Below are positions 36,653 to 45,049 of a DNA stretch of 50,817 nucleotides, in pieces; the stretch's first letter is position 1, and each line of letters opens with the position of its first letter. The notes under the pieces are model-generated. The model was not told the origin of the DNA. It ran no database searches and saw only the letters and a list, made by a program, of their open reading frames with translations. The DNA lies in the NCBI GenBank assembly GCA_011389815.1, contig JAABTP010000010.1:1-50817 (forward strand), written 5' to 3'. A program made the position numbers and the translations under genes. The DNA comes from Desulfobulbaceae bacterium (lineage in GTDB: Bacteria > Desulfobacterota > Desulfobulbia > Desulfobulbales > Desulfobulbaceae).

Positions 36653-37243
36653 ATGGCTGATACCCATTATCTTCTTATCGGGCTCGGTAATCCAGGAATA
36701 AAATATGAGCTGACTCGTCATAATGCAGGCTTTCTAGCTGTAGATGATTATGCTGATCAACAACGCTGCACCCTGAATAATAAAAAATGGAACGGGCTCT
36801 ATACTGCCCAACGCATTAACGGTCAACGGGTCATCCTCCTCAAGCCCCAAACCTTTATGAATAAATCCGGGGAAAGTGCGGCCCGCTTTGCTGATTTTTA
36901 TCAAATCCCCCTGGAAAATATCATGGTTATCTATGATGATCTTGATCTTCCCAAAGGAAAAATAAAAGTGGCAGCAAAAGGAGGCCCTGGTGGACATAAT
37001 GGAATCCGTTCTCTGATCCAGCATTTGGGTTCCTCTGATTTTGCCCGCCTGAAAATAGGCATAGGACGCCCGGAACGTGACGAACAAGGACGCGGGATAC
37101 CTGTGGACCGTTATGTGCTGGGCAATCTGAACGATGAAGAACTTGCTCTGTTTAACGAACGGCTTGCTCTGATTCACGAGGCTCTTGATCTCTTCCTGCA
37201 ACAGGGAGTGGATAAATGCATGAATATGATTAACGGACGTTGA
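36653..37243 (+). CDS. pth: Peptidyl-tRNA hydrolase
   Basis: Releases peptides from peptidyl-tRNAs that drop off the ribosome. The 196-residue protein shows the family signatures LLIGLGNPGIKYELTRHNAG with the catalytic His at the N-terminus, LLKPQTFMNKSGESA, and VIYDDLDLPKGKIKV with the catalytic Asp, followed by KGGPGGHNGIRSLIQHLGS. Length is normal. rplY followed by pth is a widely conserved order. The start at 36653 has a weak ribosome binding site. Confidence 0.97.
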   Translation: MADTHYLLIGLGNPGIKYELTRHNAGFLAVDDYADQQRCTLNNKKWNGLYTAQRINGQRVILLKPQTFMNKSGESAARFADFYQIPLENIMVIYDDLDLPKGKIKVAAKGGPGGHNGIRSLIQHLGSSDFARLKIGIGRPERDEQGRGIPVDRYVLGNLNDEELALFNERLALIHEALDLFLQQGVDKCMNMINGR

Positions 37244-37331
37244 ATACCGTCTCAACATCCTGTTGTTGGAGCACTGACACTATGTTTTCTTAACAAAAAA
37301 TAAACAACATCTGAACAACACCTTCCTTGCT

Positions 37332-37360
37332 TTGCTAAAAAAGAAAAACTATGGTATTAT
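37332..37360 (+). promoter_or_regulatory. Candidate sigma70-type promoter for the CarD-like gene
   Basis: TTGCTA (37332-37337) and TATTAT (37355-37360) have the optimal 17-bp spacing, 45 bp before the ATG at 37406. The region between pth and this gene (162 bp) is AT-rich and lacks another gene. Confidence 0.5.
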
Positions 37361-37405
37361 GGTCATTTTCAATATGTATTCAATTTGCAGTCAGCCGGAG
37401 TTGTT

Positions 37406-37909
37406 ATGAGTAAAGGCAAGGGGAAAACTATGTTTGCAGCAGGTGATATGGCAGTATACCCTTCACATGGCGTGGGCCACATTGAAGATATTGAGGTGCA
37501 AGCTATAGGCGGTATTGATCAATCGTTTTATATTCTCAAGATCCTTGATAATGACATGACGATCATGATCCCCACAGCAACCAGTGAAAATGTTGGACTT
37601 CGACCTATTATTTCCAAAAATGAGGTCAAAAAGGTCATTGATATCCTCAAAGATCGCGATATAAAGGTCAGTGCCCAGACCTGGAACAGGCGATACCGCG
37701 ATTATATGGAAAAAATAAAGACCGGTTCTGTTTTTGAAGTTGCAGTGGTGCTCCGTGATCTGCTCCTGCTCAAAGGAGATAAAGACCTTTCTTACGGTGA
37801 ACGTAAGATGATGGACACGGCAAAGAGTCTTTTAATCAAAGAGATTTCTCTTGCCAAAAAGATTGAAGAAGAAAAAGTGGCAAAACAAATCGATAAAATT
37901 TTTGTCTGA
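37406..37909 (+). CDS. CarD-family transcriptional regulator
   Basis: The 167-residue protein has the RNA-polymerase-interacting domain (CarD_CdnL_TRCF type) at residues 8-70, visible as FAAGDMAVYPSHGVGHIEDIE and MIPTATSENVGLRPI. The C-terminal half is helical and charged, as in CdnL proteins that bind near the -10 region and stabilise open promoter complexes. The start at 37406 has a CGGAG site; the frame opens upstream at 37385. The next gene, rluD, starts 19 bp after the stop. Confidence 0.94.
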   Translation: MSKGKGKTMFAAGDMAVYPSHGVGHIEDIEVQAIGGIDQSFYILKILDNDMTIMIPTATSENVGLRPIISKNEVKKVIDILKDRDIKVSAQTWNRRYRDYMEKIKTGSVFEVAVVLRDLLLLKGDKDLSYGERKMMDTAKSLLIKEISLAKKIEEEKVAKQIDKIFV

Positions 37910-37928
37910 TTTTCTTGCTTGCAGGATC

Positions 37929-38909
37929 ATGTTGCCCTCCTCCCTGGCTCATTCACAGCACCGAATCCAATCCAGAGAAAACGGAATACGCCTTGATCAT
38001 TATCTGGCCCTCCATTATCCTGATCATTCCCGTTCCAGCCTGGGGAAATACATCCGTTCTTCCCATATCCTTGTTAACGATAAAACCGTAAAGCCAGGAT
38101 ACCGTCTGCAGCGTAACGATCTTATTGCAGTAAATTTTCCGCAACTGAGCCAGGAAAACGAACAGCAGGCCCAGCATGTTGATTTTGATGTCCTCTATGA
38201 AGACCAAAACCTCCTGGTCATCAACAAACCACCAGGATTAGTGGTCCACCCGGCTGCTGGCCATGCTGACCAGACCCTGGTTAATGGTTTGCTTCACCGC
38301 TATGCTGATATTGCTGATATGGCTCCCCTTGAAAGCGACCGACCAGGCATTGTCCACCGGCTCGACAAGGACACCTCAGGGATCATGCTGGTGGCCAGGA
38401 CCAAAAAAGTACAGGCCATGCTCTCAGCAGCTTTTAAGGAACGCAGGGTTTATAAAACCTATCATGCCCTGCTGGTGCGTTTTCCCACAGTCCCAAAGGG
38501 ACAGAGCAATGGACAACGTACCGGGCGCATAGTTGCCCCTGTTGGCAGGCATCCGGTTCATCGTAAAAAAATGGCTATTCGCTCTGATGGACGATATGCA
38601 GCAACGGTCTGGAACATCCTGGAAACCTTCCCAAACAGCCTTTGCTTTGCAGAAATAGGCATTGAAACTGGCCGTACCCATCAAATCAGGGTTCACATGT
38701 CTTCGCTGAATGCCCCTGTAGCAGGCGATACCCTCTACGGCGGTAAGCTTGAAAAAAAACTCAACGTAAACGCAGAGCGACAATTGCTCCACGCCTCAAC
38801 GCTTTCCTTCACCCACCCCATAACTGGCAAAGAATGCGAATTCACAGCGCCGTTATGGCCGGATATGCACAAGATACTTACCCGACTCCGAGATGCTTCA
38901 ACAGCATGA
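37929..38909 (+). CDS. rluD: RluA/RluD-family 23S rRNA pseudouridine synthase
   Basis: The 326-residue protein has an N-terminal S4-like RNA-binding domain (RLDHYLALHYPDHSRSSLGK at about residues 22-41, then HILVNDKTVKPGYRLQRND) and the catalytic domain with INKPPGLVVHPA and PGIVHRLDKDTSGIM, which contains the active-site Asp in HRLDKDTSG. The GRTHQIRVHMSSLNAPVAGD segment is typical of the RluD group, which modifies helix 69 of 23S rRNA; the exact target cannot be proven from sequence. The ATG at 37929 follows a GCAGGA site. The 3' end overlaps coaE by 17 bp. Confidence 0.93.
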   Translation: MLPSSLAHSQHRIQSRENGIRLDHYLALHYPDHSRSSLGKYIRSSHILVNDKTVKPGYRLQRNDLIAVNFPQLSQENEQQAQHVDFDVLYEDQNLLVINKPPGLVVHPAAGHADQTLVNGLLHRYADIADMAPLESDRPGIVHRLDKDTSGIMLVARTKKVQAMLSAAFKERRVYKTYHALLVRFPTVPKGQSNGQRTGRIVAPVGRHPVHRKKMAIRSDGRYAATVWNILETFPNSLCFAEIGIETGRTHQIRVHMSSLNAPVAGDTLYGGKLEKKLNVNAERQLLHASTLSFTHPITGKECEFTAPLWPDMHKILTRLRDASTA

Positions 38910-39573
38910 GAAGCCACAGCACGTCATTGGGATTACTGGTGGGATTGGATCAGGTAAAAGCAGTGTCTCTTCTTTTCTTGCCCAGCACTACAAACTGCCG
39001 CTGATCAATCTTGATCAACTCTGCCGTGTTCTTCTCCAACCCCAGCAAGTGGGCTGGCTGGCCCTCCGCACCCTCTTACCAAAGACATATTTTACTGCAA
39101 AAGGAGAACTTGACCGCCAGTATTTTCGTCAACAACTCTTTAGATCCCCTGATCTACGGACCCAGGTTGATGCAACTCTCCATCCTCTTGCACGCCAGGA
39201 AATGAACAAGCAAATAGCCCGTTTTCAGGGGTCGGTCCTGGTCGAGATCCCCTTGCTCTTTGAAGCAGGTTGGCAAGAAGATGTAGACTTGATCCTTGTT
39301 GTCTTTGCAAAAAGCAAAGTACGTATACAACGTATCATAGAGCGAGATCATGTTAGCGCACAAGAAGCACAAGATGCCCTTGCTGCCCAACAATCTCTCA
39401 GGAAGAAAGCAACAGCAGCAGATCATGTGATTGATAATTCCGGGCCTTGGGAACAGACCTGTACTGAAATCGAACAACTTATCAACAGCAATGCCTTTGC
39501 AATAAACTCCCATCCCTCCCTGTGTCAAAGGGCAACAAAACTTGAAAAAAACCACTTTTCATCAAGATATTAA
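38893..39573 (+). CDS. coaE: Dephospho-CoA kinase
   Basis: Catalyses the last step of coenzyme A synthesis. The 226-residue protein shows the P-loop GITGGIGSGKSSV at residues 13-25, the substrate segment NLDQLCRVLL, and VEIPLLFEAGW, all family signatures; DHVIDNSG lies near the C-terminus. Its ATG lies inside the 3' end of rluD (17-bp overlap), which implies coupled translation. The C-terminal 25 residues are an extension beyond the usual length of about 200. An AT-rich gap of 270 bp follows. Confidence 0.95.
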   Translation: MLQQHEKPQHVIGITGGIGSGKSSVSSFLAQHYKLPLINLDQLCRVLLQPQQVGWLALRTLLPKTYFTAKGELDRQYFRQQLFRSPDLRTQVDATLHPLARQEMNKQIARFQGSVLVEIPLLFEAGWQEDVDLILVVFAKSKVRIQRIIERDHVSAQEAQDALAAQQSLRKKATAADHVIDNSGPWEQTCTEIEQLINSNAFAINSHPSLCQRATKLEKNHFSSRY

Positions 39574-39843
39574 AAAAACATCGTATTTATTTTAATACGT
39601 AATGCTCAGAACAATTTTTTTTCTTTTCAAACATTTTTCACTTTTCATTTTAGTACCACAGTGTAATATATGTATAGTCAAATATATATTCAGATCAGAT
39701 TATTATCACTTAACAACTTTATTTAACTTTCGAACAAGAAGAAAGGAGGACAAAAATGCAGCAGCTGAAAGGAGGTGATATTCAGGCTCTATGATCAAGT
39801 TGGATTGAAGTTATTTTTTTTCTTAATACGGAGGAAAACAAGT
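39574..39843 (+). other. AT-rich leader region of the multiheme cytochrome gene, with tiny reading frames
   Basis: The gap contains a weak inverted repeat (CGTATT/AATACG at 39582-39599) and a possible -10 box TAATAT at 39664-39669. Three strong Shine-Dalgarno sequences follow: AGGAGG at 39745-39750, GGAGGTGAT at 39771-39779, and GGAGG at 39832-39836. The first drives a 12-codon frame at 39756-39794 (MQQLKGGDIQAL); its stop overlaps an ATG at 39791 that opens a 5-codon frame (MIKLD); the third belongs to the cytochrome gene. These could be a translated leader that controls the cytochrome gene, or remnants. Confidence 0.45.
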
Positions 39844-41154
39844 ATGAAAGCAGTTACCATGCTGTTTCGGACAAGCTTGATACTTAGCTGTATTATGCTG
39901 TTCGCACACCCCCTTGCGGCCCAAGAAGGCAAAAAGAAAGTCAGCAAGAATCCCCATGCTGTTGTCACAAAAGAGGCAAACACTATTGACGAACTCGTCG
40001 ATATTCTGGACGAGAAGAAATGTGCCGAATGTCACCCTGAAATCTATAAAGAGTGGAAGGAGTCCTGGCATGCCAAGTCTGTCACATCTCCTGGTTCTAT
40101 AAAAGGTATTCATAATTTCCTTGCCATCGGTCTCCCTAAAGAATGGAAGAAACCGATAACCAAGGCCGAGGTGATGAAATGTTACGACTGTCATGCCCCG
40201 GTGATCCAGTACGCTTCTGAAAAACTGGCCGTTGAAATCGCTGAGAAAGTCATTACAGCCCATAAAGAGAAAGACAAACCAGCTGGGAAAAAAGCGGAAA
40301 AAGAGCTGTCCAAGCTGAATGTCGGCTGTGTTTCCTGTCATAATCTGAAGGCCACCTCTGTTGCCCGTGGCCTACGCGGAGCCCCCAAAAAAGGTGCCAT
40401 TTACGGCCCCACCGGTGCAGATAGCGACGGTGCTCATGAGACCATCAAGACCGTTGACATTACTCGCTCGGTCATGTGTATGCAATGTCATGGCAAGTAC
40501 AAAGCACCAGACGGAGAGACCATCCAGTGTAATACCCTATCCGGCAGTTTCCAGAACGCCTACCAAAGTAACGGCGGTACTGAAACCTGTCAGGACTGCC
40601 ACATGGAAAAAAATAGCAAGACTGGCAAAAAGAGCCATCTTATGCCTGGCGGTCATGATCTGGACATGGTGAAAAAAGGGCTCGGACTCAAGGTCAACTT
40701 TGCACAATATCGTCATCTTCCCGGCAAAATAAAGGGCGTAAAAAATGATAAAGCCTGGGTACCCAGTGCTGTGGTTACCGCCTTTGTGGAAAACAAGGCA
40801 GGGCATCGTATCCCGGACGGCTGACTGTGGTCAGGCAAAGTGGTCCTGGAAGTGACCGCACGAGATCTGTATGAAAAAGACCCCAAGAAACAAGTACTCT
40901 ACTCTGCGCAGAAAACCTGGTTTGAAATCGGCCTGGATATGGACCGGGATATGCGCTACGGTGCCTGGCAGATTAAAGAAATCATTGATCTGACCTTGCC
41001 TCCGATGCAGACGCAGAAGGTCGAACACCTGATGCATTTTGATTCTGATACCGAAGAGGTTGAAATCGAAGTGAAGCTGTTGTATTACATAAGCGGTGGA
41101 AAAGGTGATGTAATCTTTACAGAAAAGGAACAGTTTACCTATGAAATCGACTGA
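39844..41154 (+). CDS. Periplasmic pentaheme cytochrome c with an in-frame TGA codon at position 327
   Basis: From the ATG at 39844 (ribosome binding site GGAGG) the frame runs 326 codons to a TGA at 40822-40824 and continues in the same frame for 109 further codons to TGA at 41154. The N-terminus is a signal peptide (MKAVTMLFRTSLILSCIMLF, then AHPLAAQ). Five CxxCH motifs lie at residues 60, 113, 162, 212 and 249 (CAECH, CYDCH, CVSCH, CMQCH, CQDCH). The spacing recalls the cytochrome c554-like multihaem family. After the haem domain comes HRIPDG-TGA-LWSGKVVLEVTARD, whose beta-rich continuation looks like genuine coding sequence. The TGA may be selenocysteine, a recent nonsense mutation or a sequencing error; the annotation spans both parts. 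A terminator follows. Confidence 0.8.
40825..40860 (+). other. Hairpin-forming RNA segment directly after the in-frame TGA
   Basis: TGTGGTCA (40826-40833) can pair with TGACCGCA (40853-40860) as eight base pairs with one G-U, enclosing a 19-nt loop that itself has a GG/CC pair. It begins two bases after the TGA, as bacterial SECIS hairpins do. Competing folds exist (GTGGTC with GACCGC), and no apical loop clearly matches the SelB-binding consensus. Confidence 0.3.
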
Positions 41155-41198
41155 TTCTTTTCTTGAGCAGATGCATTGTTAAACTGCTGAATCCTTGA

Positions 41199-41237
41199 GG
41201 GCAAGACGAACCTTTTGTTGGTCTTGCCCCTTCTTTT
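41199..41237 (+). terminator. Rho-independent terminator after the multiheme cytochrome gene
   Basis: GGGCAAGAC (41199-41207) pairs with GTCTTGCCC (41221-41229) across a 13-nt loop that can extend pairing with AAC/GTT, followed by CTTCTTTTT. It lies 45 bp after the stop at 41154 and supports 41154 being the real end of the transcript that carries the in-frame TGA. Confidence 0.85.
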
Positions 41238-41540
41238 TGCAAAATACTCACGCCTTCCCTCCCCTCAATGTTTACATAAAAGTAACAAACCATACATTAG
41301 TAGACTACAGCAAACCATATTGACCAATTATTAAACAAAATATCTTTCCCACCAAGAAAAGTCATCCCTCTTTGCACTTCTATATTCCTTAGAAATTTCA
41401 ACAAAAACAAGATAATAGTCAAAATTCGTTTACCTCCAAGAAGAATGGCACATTCATTGCTAAACAAAACACATAACGCCAACAGATCTATACAACACCA
41501 TCTCTTTAAATGCACTGTTGACCGGTGAAGGAGCAGCTAA

Positions 41541-41708
41541 ATGAACAGAAAAACTCTGATACTCATCATCCTCATTACTTTAACTCCGACCTTTGTTGCG
41601 GCTGCCAGCCCATCTCTTGAAAATACTCTCCAGGGACATCTCAACTATATTTGGAATTTTCTCGCAGCAGCGTTCATATTCTTTATAAAAAGCCGTGGTA
41701 TCATGTAA
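41541..41708 (+). CDS. Ammonium-transporter-like microprotein (truncated Amt N-terminus)
   Basis: A 55-codon frame with a GGAG site 9 bp upstream of the ATG. Residues 1-23 form a signal-peptide-like hydrophobic segment (TLILIILITLTPTFVAAA). The segment LQGHLNYIWNFLAAAFIFFI resembles the first transmembrane helix of Amt/MEP ammonium transporters, including the LNYIW start. The expected MQAGFALLE continuation is missing: the protein turns to KSRGIM and stops. It may be a decayed amt copy or a small membrane protein. The upstream gap from the terminator (41238-41540) is AT-rich with no other feature. Confidence 0.55.
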   Translation: MNRKTLILIILITLTPTFVAAASPSLENTLQGHLNYIWNFLAAAFIFFIKSRGIM

Positions 41709-42068
41709 AAATCCCCCTTGTGCTATGAAGAGGAAAAGTTCTGGAGCACGACAAATGCAAATATCCTCTCCTCTTGATTGTCCTCTTCATTTTCCTTTTC
41801 GTTCAGACTTATTGCCCCAATAGGGCTTTCTTCCCCTGCTTATCCTGAAATTTCATCATCCCTTGCATATTTTTCCTACCATCAAGGGCAAAGATAGTGT
41901 AAGGTGATCAATTCTTCCTTGAGGAGAGTTAATCCCTCATCTTCAACAGAACTTCAACAGAAAAGCAGCACACCATAACGAGAAGCTCCAGATGATGCTT
42001 TCTCCAGGCCAGCTCTGCTTTATCAGTAATCATAAGAAAACATTACGAATATTTTAAGGAGAATACCC
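41709..42068. other. Intergenic region upstream of adk
   Basis: It contains a perfect 10-bp inverted repeat, ATGAAGAGGA at 41725-41734 and TCCTCTTCAT at 41781-41790, followed by a T-rich stretch, possibly a terminator of the preceding small gene with a long loop. The rest (41800-42050) shows no gene. A TTTTAAGGAG ribosome binding site for adk lies at its end. Confidence 0.4.
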
Positions 42069-42713
42069 ATGAAGCTTATCCTTCTTGGTGCGCCCGGTGC
42101 AGGTAAAGGAACTGTTGCCAAATTATTGACCGCTATTGACGGTTCTGTCCAGATTTCCACTGGCGACATCCTGCGCGGTGCTGTTCAGGCCGGAACCGAC
42201 CTGGGAAAAGAGGCTGAAGGCTATATGAAACGCGGTGACCTGGTACCTGATTCTCTAATCATGGGGATTATGGAAAAACGCCTCCAGGAAGACGACTGCG
42301 CCAAGGGTTTTCTGCTGGATGGCTTTCCCCGTACTATTCCCCAGGCTGAAGCCCTGAAAGAGTTGCTTGCCAAACTGGACATAACTCTGGACAAGGCTGT
42401 CAACATTGACGTACCCAAGGACATCATTCTGGATCGTCTCTGCACCCGCCGCACCTGCGAAAACAGTGATTGCCAGGCTATCTATAATGTTAAATCCAAT
42501 CCGCCCAAACAGGAAGGCATTTGTGACAAATGCGGTTCCAAGGTTATACAGCGCGAAGATGAAACCGAACAGGCCATCAGCCACCGTTTAGCCACCTATA
42601 ATGAGAAAACTGCTCCGCTAATCGGCTTTTATGAGAAAGAAGGATTGCTGCTCTCTGTTGAGGCCACTTCCAGCGATGCTGTTATTGAGGCCGTCAAAAA
42701 ATTGAGTCTGTAA
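42069..42713 (+). CDS. adk: Adenylate kinase
   Basis: Interconverts ATP, ADP and AMP in the cytoplasm. The 214-residue protein has the P-loop GAPGAGKGT at residues 7-15, the AMP-binding STGDILRG, and FLLDGFPRTIPQAE. The LID holds cysteines in the zinc-type arrangement (C..C in TCENSDCQ, and CDKC), as in many Gram-positive and some Deltaproteobacterial Adk. It is followed after a dispersed palindrome by purC on the same strand. Confidence 0.97.
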   Translation: MKLILLGAPGAGKGTVAKLLTAIDGSVQISTGDILRGAVQAGTDLGKEAEGYMKRGDLVPDSLIMGIMEKRLQEDDCAKGFLLDGFPRTIPQAEALKELLAKLDITLDKAVNIDVPKDIILDRLCTRRTCENSDCQAIYNVKSNPPKQEGICDKCGSKVIQREDETEQAISHRLATYNEKTAPLIGFYEKEGLLLSVEATSSDAVIEAVKKLSL

Positions 42714-42728
42714 AGCTGACCCCCATCC

Positions 42729-42794
42729 TGTAGGGGCGAAACCCCTGTGTCCGCCCTTTTTCACACCGGGCAGGCACAGGGGCCTGCCCCTACA
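42729..42794. repeat. 66-bp dispersed palindrome (GTAGGGGC type)
   Basis: TGTAGGGGC (42729-42737) matches GCCCCTACA (42786-42794); CCCCTGTG and CACAGGGG, and GCCC and GGGC, continue the pairing inward, so the DNA and RNA form a long imperfect hairpin. A diverged half copy lies at 23818-23847. It resembles the short palindromic intergenic repeats found in many copies in some environmental genomes. It sits between adk and purC. Confidence 0.85.
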
Positions 42795-42825
42795 ATCACC
42801 AAATCCATCTGAGAGATAACACACC

Positions 42826-43716
42826 ATGAGTAACCCTGTTATCCGGACCGACTTGCCGGAACTGAACCTGCTTCATCGGGGCAAGGTTCGCGACATGTAT
42901 GAAATCCCCGGTTATGAAGATAAATTGCTCATGATCGCAACAGACAGAATCTCTGCCTATGATGTGGTGATGGATGATCCCATTATCGACAAAGGCAAAG
43001 TACTGACCCAGATTTCCCTTTTTTGGTTTGACCTGTTGGCTGATATTGTGCCCAACCACCTGCTTTCCGCTGATGTTGATCAATATCCGGAAGTCTGCCA
43101 CCAATACCGGGATCAGCTGGAAGGCCGATCCATGCTGGTGCGCCGCACCAAGGTTATGCCTATTGAATGCATTGTTCGGGGCTATATCTCTGGCTCCTTT
43201 TGGTCAGCCTATAAAAAAGACACCACAGTCTGTGGTTTTGCCCTGCCCGAGAATATGCAGGAATCTGATCAATTTCCCCAACCACTCTTTACGCCATCCA
43301 CCAAGGCAGAACAGGGTTTGCACGATGAGAATATCTCTGTCGCCCAGATGGAAGAAATCATTGGCAAGGATATTGCGGATAAAATGGCAGACATCAGCGT
43401 CCGTTTGTACGAAAAGGCTTCAGAGTATGCCCGCAGCAAAGGGATCATTATTGCAGACACCAAGTTTGAGCTTGGCATGGTAGATGGCGAGTTACTTCTT
43501 ATTGATGAGGTATTGACTCCTGATTCTTCTCGATTCTGGCCCATGGATGTGTATAAACCAGGCCAGGGACAGCCCAGCTTTGACAAACAATTTCTGCGGG
43601 ATTATCTCTCTTCTCTGGATTGGGATAAACAACCACCTCCCCCGCCGCTGCCAGCGGAGATCACAGAAAAAACTGCTGCCCGCTATAAAGAGGCTCAGGA
43701 ACGACTCACCGCCTAA
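42826..43716 (+). CDS. purC: Phosphoribosylaminoimidazole-succinocarboxamide synthase (SAICAR synthetase)
   Basis: Step of de novo purine synthesis joining CAIR and aspartate with ATP. The 296-residue length fits the long PurC type. Signatures are LLHRGKVRDMYEI near residue 15, ATDRISAYDVVM near 44, VRRTKVMPIECIVRGYISGS near 105, and IIADTKFELGMVDGELLLID with DEVLTPDSSRFWP. A pairing of adk and purC is unremarkable; a hairpin follows. Confidence 0.97.
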   Translation: MSNPVIRTDLPELNLLHRGKVRDMYEIPGYEDKLLMIATDRISAYDVVMDDPIIDKGKVLTQISLFWFDLLADIVPNHLLSADVDQYPEVCHQYRDQLEGRSMLVRRTKVMPIECIVRGYISGSFWSAYKKDTTVCGFALPENMQESDQFPQPLFTPSTKAEQGLHDENISVAQMEEIIGKDIADKMADISVRLYEKASEYARSKGIIIADTKFELGMVDGELLLIDEVLTPDSSRFWPMDVYKPGQGQPSFDKQFLRDYLSSLDWDKQPPPPPLPAEITEKTAARYKEAQERLTA

Positions 43717-43732
43717 GCAATAAAACTTTTAA

Positions 43733-43777
43733 AACCACCGATTTCTTGTACCACACCAGGTAGAGAAGTCGGTGGTT
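43733..43777. terminator. Long-stem hairpin between convergent purC and AIM24-family genes
   Basis: AACCACCGA (43733-43741) pairs with TCGGTGGTT (43769-43777), extended by TTCT/AGAA, around a loop of about 17 nt. It lies between two convergent stops and could end both transcripts, though no long T-run follows on the plus strand. Confidence 0.6.
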
Positions 43778-43789
43778 CCTATGAGGGTA

Positions 43790-44974
43790 TTATTTGATTC
43801 GGGCCCCAGCTCCTTTCACATTGCCTCCCCCCAGCCCACTGAGGGCCAACTGCTGATACACTGACTGGGTAGGAGCAAGCCATACCTCACCTGTGCCGTA
43901 AAAAGTCTGCAACAGCCCTTCACCGCTTGTCATAGAACCAACCAACGAATTGGTGGCTCCTTTGACACTGAATTCTACATTCCCTTTACGAAGAAGTGCA
44001 AAATTACCATCCACCTGCAAGGTCTCATTATCCAGTTTGACCTTAACAATTTCCTTTAAAGGGACTGGTGATTGGAGCACACAAATTCCTTTTCCAGAAA
44101 GCTTAGTCTGAAAAAAGCCTTCTCCTCCGAGCAAACCTGTTGTCAATTTTTTTTGGGTGGCCACCCCAACATTCACTGAGCTTTGACAGGAAAGAAACAT
44201 TCCTTTGTCAGTAACAACTTCTTCATCTTTCAGGGAAAGTAAGATATAATGTCCAAAGCCTGGCTCAAGATAGATCTCACCGCTTCCTCTGTAGATTGGC
44301 TTAAAGGTCGCCTCATCTGTTAACTTATTTGCAGCAAATTTCTTAAAAAAGCCCCCGGCTCCACCAATCTTACTTTCAATACTGATCTCACCCCGTTGAA
44401 AATGCAGTGCCCCTGCTTCCAGGATCACCTCACTCTCTTTGAGAGTAATCCTGACCTGCTTCAGGCGAACACCGCTATGTTGAGCATGATAGAGCATACT
44501 GGCAACAGCAAGATTATCGCTCCCAGCCAGGGATTGATACGTCAGTACCTCAAATTTTATTGATGGGGCCTCAAGAGAATCTGAGACAAACGTATTAGAT
44601 AAGCGAGCATCTGAAGCAGCAGGCTCTTGCTGTTCCTGTTCCTTGCCTTCCGCTGCCCTTCCTGATTGCCCAGCATCATCTTCAGGAGTTGAATCATGAA
44701 CAGGACTGCTGCCAGTAACGGCTACGTTTTGTTCTTCTTCTGTTGGTGGAGGCTCAATGGTACAAACGGCCCCGGCATTGCTGTACACCTGCTGGATTTT
44801 CTGTGCTGCTGCATAATCACTAACAGTTTTCACCACCTTGCGTTTCCCGGAAAAAAGTGCCTCGATTTTGTCCAGAGATACCTGATGCAGTTTGGCTAAA
44901 TTTTTTCGCACTTGCTGCGGATCATAGCCATCCTGAATCTGACCGGCAAACAACACTTTAATTTGAGAGTCCAT
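43790..44974 (-). CDS. AIM24-family (TIGR00266-like) protein with N-terminal extra domain
   Basis: From the ATG at 44974, which has a perfect AAGGAG site, the protein has 394 residues; the upstream start at 44989 is less likely. Residues 1-75 form a small alpha/beta domain (KVLFAGQIQDGYDPQQVRKN to AGAVCTIEP) seen in Deltaproteobacterial proteins. Residues 75-135 are a low-complexity acidic and Gln-rich linker. Residues from about 140 form the AIM24 beta-sandwich (FEVLTYQSLAGSDNLAVASM, then GGAGGFFKKFAANK). AIM24 proteins are of unknown function, linked in mitochondria to membrane organisation. The gene is convergent with purC and downstream of the CydA-like gene on the same strand. Confidence 0.85.
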   Translation of the reverse strand: MDSQIKVLFAGQIQDGYDPQQVRKNLAKLHQVSLDKIEALFSGKRKVVKTVSDYAAAQKIQQVYSNAGAVCTIEPPPTEEEQNVAVTGSSPVHDSTPEDDAGQSGRAAEGKEQEQQEPAASDARLSNTFVSDSLEAPSIKFEVLTYQSLAGSDNLAVASMLYHAQHSGVRLKQVRITLKESEVILEAGALHFQRGEISIESKIGGAGGFFKKFAANKLTDEATFKPIYRGSGEIYLEPGFGHYILLSLKDEEVVTDKGMFLSCQSSVNVGVATQKKLTTGLLGGEGFFQTKLSGKGICVLQSPVPLKEIVKVKLDNETLQVDGNFALLRKGNVEFSVKGATNSLVGSMTSGEGLLQTFYGTGEVWLAPTQSVYQQLALSGLGGGNVKGAGARIK

Positions 44975-44999
44975 GCGATGCTCCTTCACATCAATAAAA

Positions 45000-45027
45000 A
45001 AAGCCGCTCTTTATTAAGAACGGCTTT
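45000..45027 (-). terminator. Rho-independent terminator of the CydA-cytochrome c gene
   Basis: AAAGCCG and CGGCTTT bracket a stem with CTT/AAG. On the minus strand the stem is followed by a run of seven T. It lies between the 45050 stop and the start of the AIM24-family gene, so these two genes are probably separate transcripts. Confidence 0.85.
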
Positions 45028-45049
45028 ATAACTGTAAGCAAAAAATGGA

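Noticed and set aside
40822-40860. Confident SECIS call
   Set aside because: A stem is present but the apical loop does not clearly show the expected conserved G/U position and alternative folds compete, so it stays a candidate.
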